From the NCBI GenBank assembly GCA_001464035.1, contig LNEC01000006.1:338209-402208 (forward strand): a DNA stretch of 64,000 nucleotides. The letters are read 5' to 3'. The notes beneath the pieces are model-generated. The model did no database searches. It was not told the origin of the DNA and saw only the letters and a list, made by a program, of their open reading frames with translations. Made by a program: the position numbers and the translations under genes. Source of the stretch: Bradyrhizobiaceae bacterium Ga0074131. GTDB lineage: Bacteria > Pseudomonadota > Alphaproteobacteria > Rhizobiales > Xanthobacteraceae. Shown in pieces: positions 61,246-64,000 of the stretch; the stretch's first letter is position 1; the number at the start of each line of letters is the position of its first letter.

Positions 61246-61737
61246 GTGAGATACCACGCCATTAAAGTTTGTGCCGCCGCGCTCGTCGCCGCGACCGTTT
61301 TGGTACTGTGGCCGATGTCGGCGACGGCCCAAGGAGATGATTGGCGACGCTATCGGGTGCCCGAGACCGGCGCGGGCGTAGACGTACCGCGGCATATCTT
61401 CAGCGAAACAACCGGCAAGCCCGAAGCCGGCTACGGAGCGCGTTTCCTGACTGCGGACCGCCGCGCAAATCTTACGGTTCAATCGCTCGGTAACGAGGCC
61501 AACGATACACCCGCCACGTTCCTGGCGAAGAAGCGCCCGCCCTCCGACATCGTTTATCGACGGGTCACCCCAAACTTCTTTGTGGTTTCCAGCTTCCGAA
61601 ACGATCTGATCTGGTACAACCGCTGCAATTTTGGCGGACGATCGATCACCTGCGTCTTGATCAACTACCCCGCTGCCGAAAAGAAGCGTTGGGACGCCGT
61701 AGTCACCCGCATCAGCAATTCGCTCTCGAAACGCTGA
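61246..61737 (+). CDS. Exported hypothetical protein, GTG start
   Basis: The 163-residue protein starts at a GTG that immediately follows the TAA of the preceding gene. A signal peptide (about 1-29, core ALVAATVLVLWPM, ending SATAQG) leads to a mature domain with a repeated beta-strand pattern (WRRYRVPETGAGVDVPRHIF; LIWYNRCNFGGRSITCVLI) and two Cys residues. No characterised family is recognised. It is probably periplasmic and co-expressed with the Pro-rich membrane protein under the EcfG-type promoter. Confidence 0.75.
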   Translation: MRYHAIKVCAAALVAATVLVLWPMSATAQGDDWRRYRVPETGAGVDVPRHIFSETTGKPEAGYGARFLTADRRANLTVQSLGNEANDTPATFLAKKRPPSDIVYRRVTPNFFVVSSFRNDLIWYNRCNFGGRSITCVLINYPAAEKKRWDAVVTRISNSLSKR

Positions 61738-61871
61738 CACGGCTCGAACCGGCCCCCGGTTCGAATGCCTTTTCGGACATCGTCGCGATAGGACCTTCGC
61801 ACTCCCGTATTGTTTTTGGCGCGCAACGACGCCAGTATCACGGCAATCTACGACAAGACCACGGGAGAGAC

Positions 61872-63449
61872 ATGTCCGCCTCAGAGGAACCGGCCAATCT
61901 TGCCGACATGGTGCGCGCACGGGGGAAGACCCGCAGCGACGCCATAGCCTACGAATTCGAGGGACGTCAGACCACATTCGCCGAATTCGACATCCACACC
62001 AACCGGGTCGCCAACGCCCTGATCGCGCTCGGCGTCAAACCGCGCGAGCGCATCGCCTATCTCGGCAAGAACAGCGACATCTACTTTGAACTGCTGATGG
62101 GTGCGATGAAGGCCAATGTGGTGATGGCGCCGGTGAACTGGCGGCTGGCCGGGCCGGAGGTCGCCTTCATCGTCGATGACTGCAAGGCGCCGGTGCTGTT
62201 CGTCGGGCCCGAATTCATCACCCAGGTAAACAACATCCAGCCGCAACTGCCGAGCGTTCGCCACGTCATCACGACCGAAGGCGGCGCGCCGGAATGGCAG
62301 GATTTTACGGCGTGGCGCGACGCCCAGAGTGGCGGCGACCCCAAGGTCCCGATCGACCGCAAGGACATCGCGATCCAGCTCTACACGTCAGGCACCACCG
62401 GCAAGCCCAAGGGCGCGATGCTGTCGCATGCCAATTTTCTCAACCTGGTCGAAACCGGCCGGGACCAGAAGCCAGACTGGAACAGATGGTCGGTCGACGA
62501 TGTCTCGCTGGTGGCGATGCCGATCTTTCATATCGGCGGTTCCGGCTGGGGGGTGATGGGGCTCTATCATGGCGCCAAGGGCGTGATCGCGAGGGAATTC
62601 GATCCGACGAAGGTGCTGGATTTCTTCGAGCGGTCCGGCATTACCAAACTGTTCATGGTGCCGGCCGCGATGCAGTTCGTGGTGCGGCAGCCCCGCGCCC
62701 GGCAGGTCGATTTCTCGAAGCTCAAATACATGCTCTATGGCGCCTCACCGATTCCGGCGGCGCTGTTGAAGGAATGCATCGAGGTGTTCGGCTGCGGCTT
62801 CGTACAGATGTACGGCATGACGGAAACCACCGGCACCATCGTGGCGCTGCCGCCGGAAGACCATATCGACGGACTGGACCGGATGCGGTCGGCCGGCAAG
62901 GCCCTGCCCGGCATTGAACTCGCGATCCTCGACGCCGACGGCAAGAGATTGCCGCCAGGCGAGGTCGGCGAGATCGCTACCCGTTCGGGCTCCAACATGG
63001 TCGGCTACTGGAACCTGCCGGAAGCCACCGCCAAAACGCTCGACAGCGAAGGCTGGCTGCGCACCGGCGACGCCGGCTACATGGACAGCGACGGCTACCT
63101 CTACATCCACGACCGCATCAAGGACATGATCATCTCCGGTGGCGAGAACATCTATCCCGCCGAAGTCGAGAGCGCGATCTGCGACCATCCCGACGTCGCC
63201 GAAGTCGCGGTGGTCGGTGTGCCCGACGACAAATGGGGCGAAGCGGTCAAGGCGATCGTGGTGATGAAGCCGGGCAAGAAGGCGACGGCGTCGGACATCG
63301 TCAATTTTACCCGCGAGCGCATCGCCGGTTTCAAGACGCCGAAGACGGTCGATTTCATCGAGGCGCTGCCGCGCAACGCGTCGGGCAAGATCCTGCGCCG
63401 GCATCTGCGCGATCCCTATTGGGCGGGGAAGGACCGGCAGGTGAATTGA
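61872..63449 (+). CDS. Acyl-CoA synthetase (long-chain fatty-acid type) 2
   Basis: The 525-residue adenylate-forming ligase has YTSGTTGKPKGAMLSH at about 173-188, MYGMTETTG (A5), GDAGYMDSDGYLYIHDRIKDMIISGGENIYPAEVE (hinge) and the catalytic Lys in NASGKILRRHLRDPYW. Its sequence differs from the first synthetase, so it is not a tandem duplicate. It stands alone, with no other beta-oxidation genes adjacent. The frame continues 61 codons upstream but only the ATG at 61872 begins the family-like part (AGAGAC precedes it). Confidence 0.9.
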   Translation: MSASEEPANLADMVRARGKTRSDAIAYEFEGRQTTFAEFDIHTNRVANALIALGVKPRERIAYLGKNSDIYFELLMGAMKANVVMAPVNWRLAGPEVAFIVDDCKAPVLFVGPEFITQVNNIQPQLPSVRHVITTEGGAPEWQDFTAWRDAQSGGDPKVPIDRKDIAIQLYTSGTTGKPKGAMLSHANFLNLVETGRDQKPDWNRWSVDDVSLVAMPIFHIGGSGWGVMGLYHGAKGVIAREFDPTKVLDFFERSGITKLFMVPAAMQFVVRQPRARQVDFSKLKYMLYGASPIPAALLKECIEVFGCGFVQMYGMTETTGTIVALPPEDHIDGLDRMRSAGKALPGIELAILDADGKRLPPGEVGEIATRSGSNMVGYWNLPEATAKTLDSEGWLRTGDAGYMDSDGYLYIHDRIKDMIISGGENIYPAEVESAICDHPDVAEVAVVGVPDDKWGEAVKAIVVMKPGKKATASDIVNFTRERIAGFKTPKTVDFIEALPRNASGKILRRHLRDPYWAGKDRQVN

Positions 63450-63550
63450 ACCAGCCGTCATGGCGAGTTCGGTACCGGCCTCGGGGTCGCCCGCCTCACC
63501 AACACCGTCGTTGCGGGCAGCGAAGATTCCATCTTCTTTGCTTTGTCAAA

Positions 63551-63582
63551 ATGGATTGCTTCGCTCGCGCTCGCAATGACGG
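63551..63582. repeat. REP-like element, GCTTCGCTCGCGCTCGC type
   Basis: A short element around TGGATTGCTTCGCTCGCGCTC with GCAATGACGG following. Such sequences recur between genes in Bradyrhizobium in my memory of the genus. No gene lies here. Confidence 0.55.
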
Positions 63583-63624
63583 TGTTGGATCTTGCCGTAT
63601 CCTCCACGCTACGCTGGCTGCGAC

Positions 63625-63674
63625 AAATTAACCCGACGGGCAAATTTTCGCTTAACGCGTCGGGCAAATCAGTT
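63625..63674. repeat. Repeated ACCCGACGGGCAAAT / CGCGTCGGGCAAAT motif
   Basis: Two related GGGCAAAT-ending units (63632-63646 and 63657-63670) about 25 bases apart form both a direct and a partly inverted repeat. They mark a dispersed palindromic element just before the terminal repeat. Confidence 0.6.
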
Positions 63675-63683
63675 CTATCGATT

Positions 63684-64000
63684 CGCCCGTCCCGGCCCCT
63701 TGGAGGGGCGTATCATGATCGTCACGAACGTTGGGCATGGGATGCGGTGGACGCTGCAGCGTCAGGCGTGTGACGGGGTTGCAGGGCGGGCGCTTAGGGG
63801 CCTGTGAGCGATCGGACGGCACGCTGACGACGGCGCTGAAGCGTACGGTGAAGTCGTGTGGTCCTGACAGCCTCTGGGTTGGCGTCAAGTCCCTAAGGAG
63901 GTGAAGCCGGCCCGACCGGGCGTCAGGCCAGCCATCAATCCGCGGGGGCGACGGTGACAAACAAATCCTGATCGCCGGGGAGAGCGCGAAGTAAGCCGTA
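63684..64000. repeat. Long dispersed intergenic repeat, runs off the window
   Basis: The tract begins around CCCGTCCCGGCCCCTT and continues with CTGACAGCCTCTGGGTTGG, CCTAAGGAGGTGAAG and CCGGGGAGAGCGCG, ending in AAGTAAGCCGTA at the edge. I recognise this wording as part of a repeated Bradyrhizobium intergenic element that usually continues for several hundred bases. Codon structure is not convincing on either strand, so no gene is called. Whether it makes a structured RNA is not known to me. Confidence 0.55.

Noticed and set aside
61750..61775. GGTTCGAAT-like text as a tRNA T-arm
   Set aside because: There is no cloverleaf, acceptor stem or CCA in the flanks.
63543..63807. Open frames in the terminal repeat region
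   Set aside because: They lie in repeated DNA, lack Shine-Dalgarno sites and translate to Arg/Ala-rich nonsense.
1..64000. CRISPR arrays, rRNA, tRNA genes, insertion sequences
   Set aside because: No direct-repeat/spacer arrays, rRNA-like blocks, tRNA cloverleafs or transposase frames were recognised by eye.

Overview
The window looks like chromosome from an alphaproteobacterium of the Bradyrhizobium / Rhodopseudomonas group (Nitrobacteraceae). This is inferred from a hopanoid cluster that includes the C-2 methylase hpnP, a ROSE RNA thermometer in front of a small heat-shock gene, several GGAAC-N17-GTT (EcfG-type) promoters in front of stress genes, high GC, and intergenic palindromic repeats of a style I recognise from that group. 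I see no tRNA, rRNA, CRISPR array, insertion sequence or prophage.

Layout. 1-12 kb: hopanoid lipid block on the minus strand. It holds the start of squalene-hopene cyclase (cut by the window edge), hpnE, hpnD and hpnC (squalene from farnesyl diphosphate), an hpnN-type RND/MMPL exporter, and the cobalamin radical-SAM methylase hpnP, which sits between the two subunit genes of ethanolamine ammonia-lyase (eutB - hpnP - eutC). 12-16 kb: a stress block with a zinc alcohol dehydrogenase, DUF3606, a YciE/F-type DUF892 protein, a PepSY-like exported protein and a YflT-like protein; four EcfG-type promoters lie here, two of them divergent. 16-20 kb: a tripartite tricarboxylate transporter (substrate-binding, TctB, TctA) with an aspartate dehydrogenase gene. 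20-23 kb: ROSE-controlled Hsp20 plus a small partner gene, then NfeD protease and slipin. 23-31 kb: a minus-strand operon of transglutaminase/DUF2126, circularly permuted ATP-grasp/alpha-E, a second transglutaminase and a BaiN-type flavoprotein; the first gene appears split by a frameshifting deletion near 30225.

31-45 kb: a sugar-acid or aromatic catabolic area. An Ldh-family oxidoreductase, an HpcH/HpaI aldolase and a UxaA/GarD-type dehydratase lie on one side of the MarR regulator hpaR; hpaF, hpaE, hpaD, a fumarylacetoacetase-fold hydrolase and a ThDP enzyme run the other way. An MFS transporter, AlkB with a second 2OG-Fe(II) oxygenase, DUF2848 and an amidase follow. 46-57 kb: acyl-CoA metabolism (DUF35 Zn-ribbon, thiolase, two SDRs, acyl-CoA synthetase, enoyl-CoA hydratase) interrupted by PEP carboxylase and a lone ATP-grasp ligase. 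57-61.7 kb: a translationally coupled four-gene operon of DUF3618/holin-like amphipathic membrane proteins behind an EcfG-type promoter, and three small proteins, one of which has its own EcfG-type promoter. 61.9-64 kb: a second acyl-CoA synthetase and a gene-free dispersed-repeat tract running off the window.

The most interesting candidates for new biology are the EcfG-linked four-gene membrane operon at 57-60 kb (two of its proteins share a gap-free homologous tail), the eutB-hpnP-eutC interleaving, the ATP-grasp/transglutaminase operon with its split gene, and the lone ATP-grasp gene after ppc.
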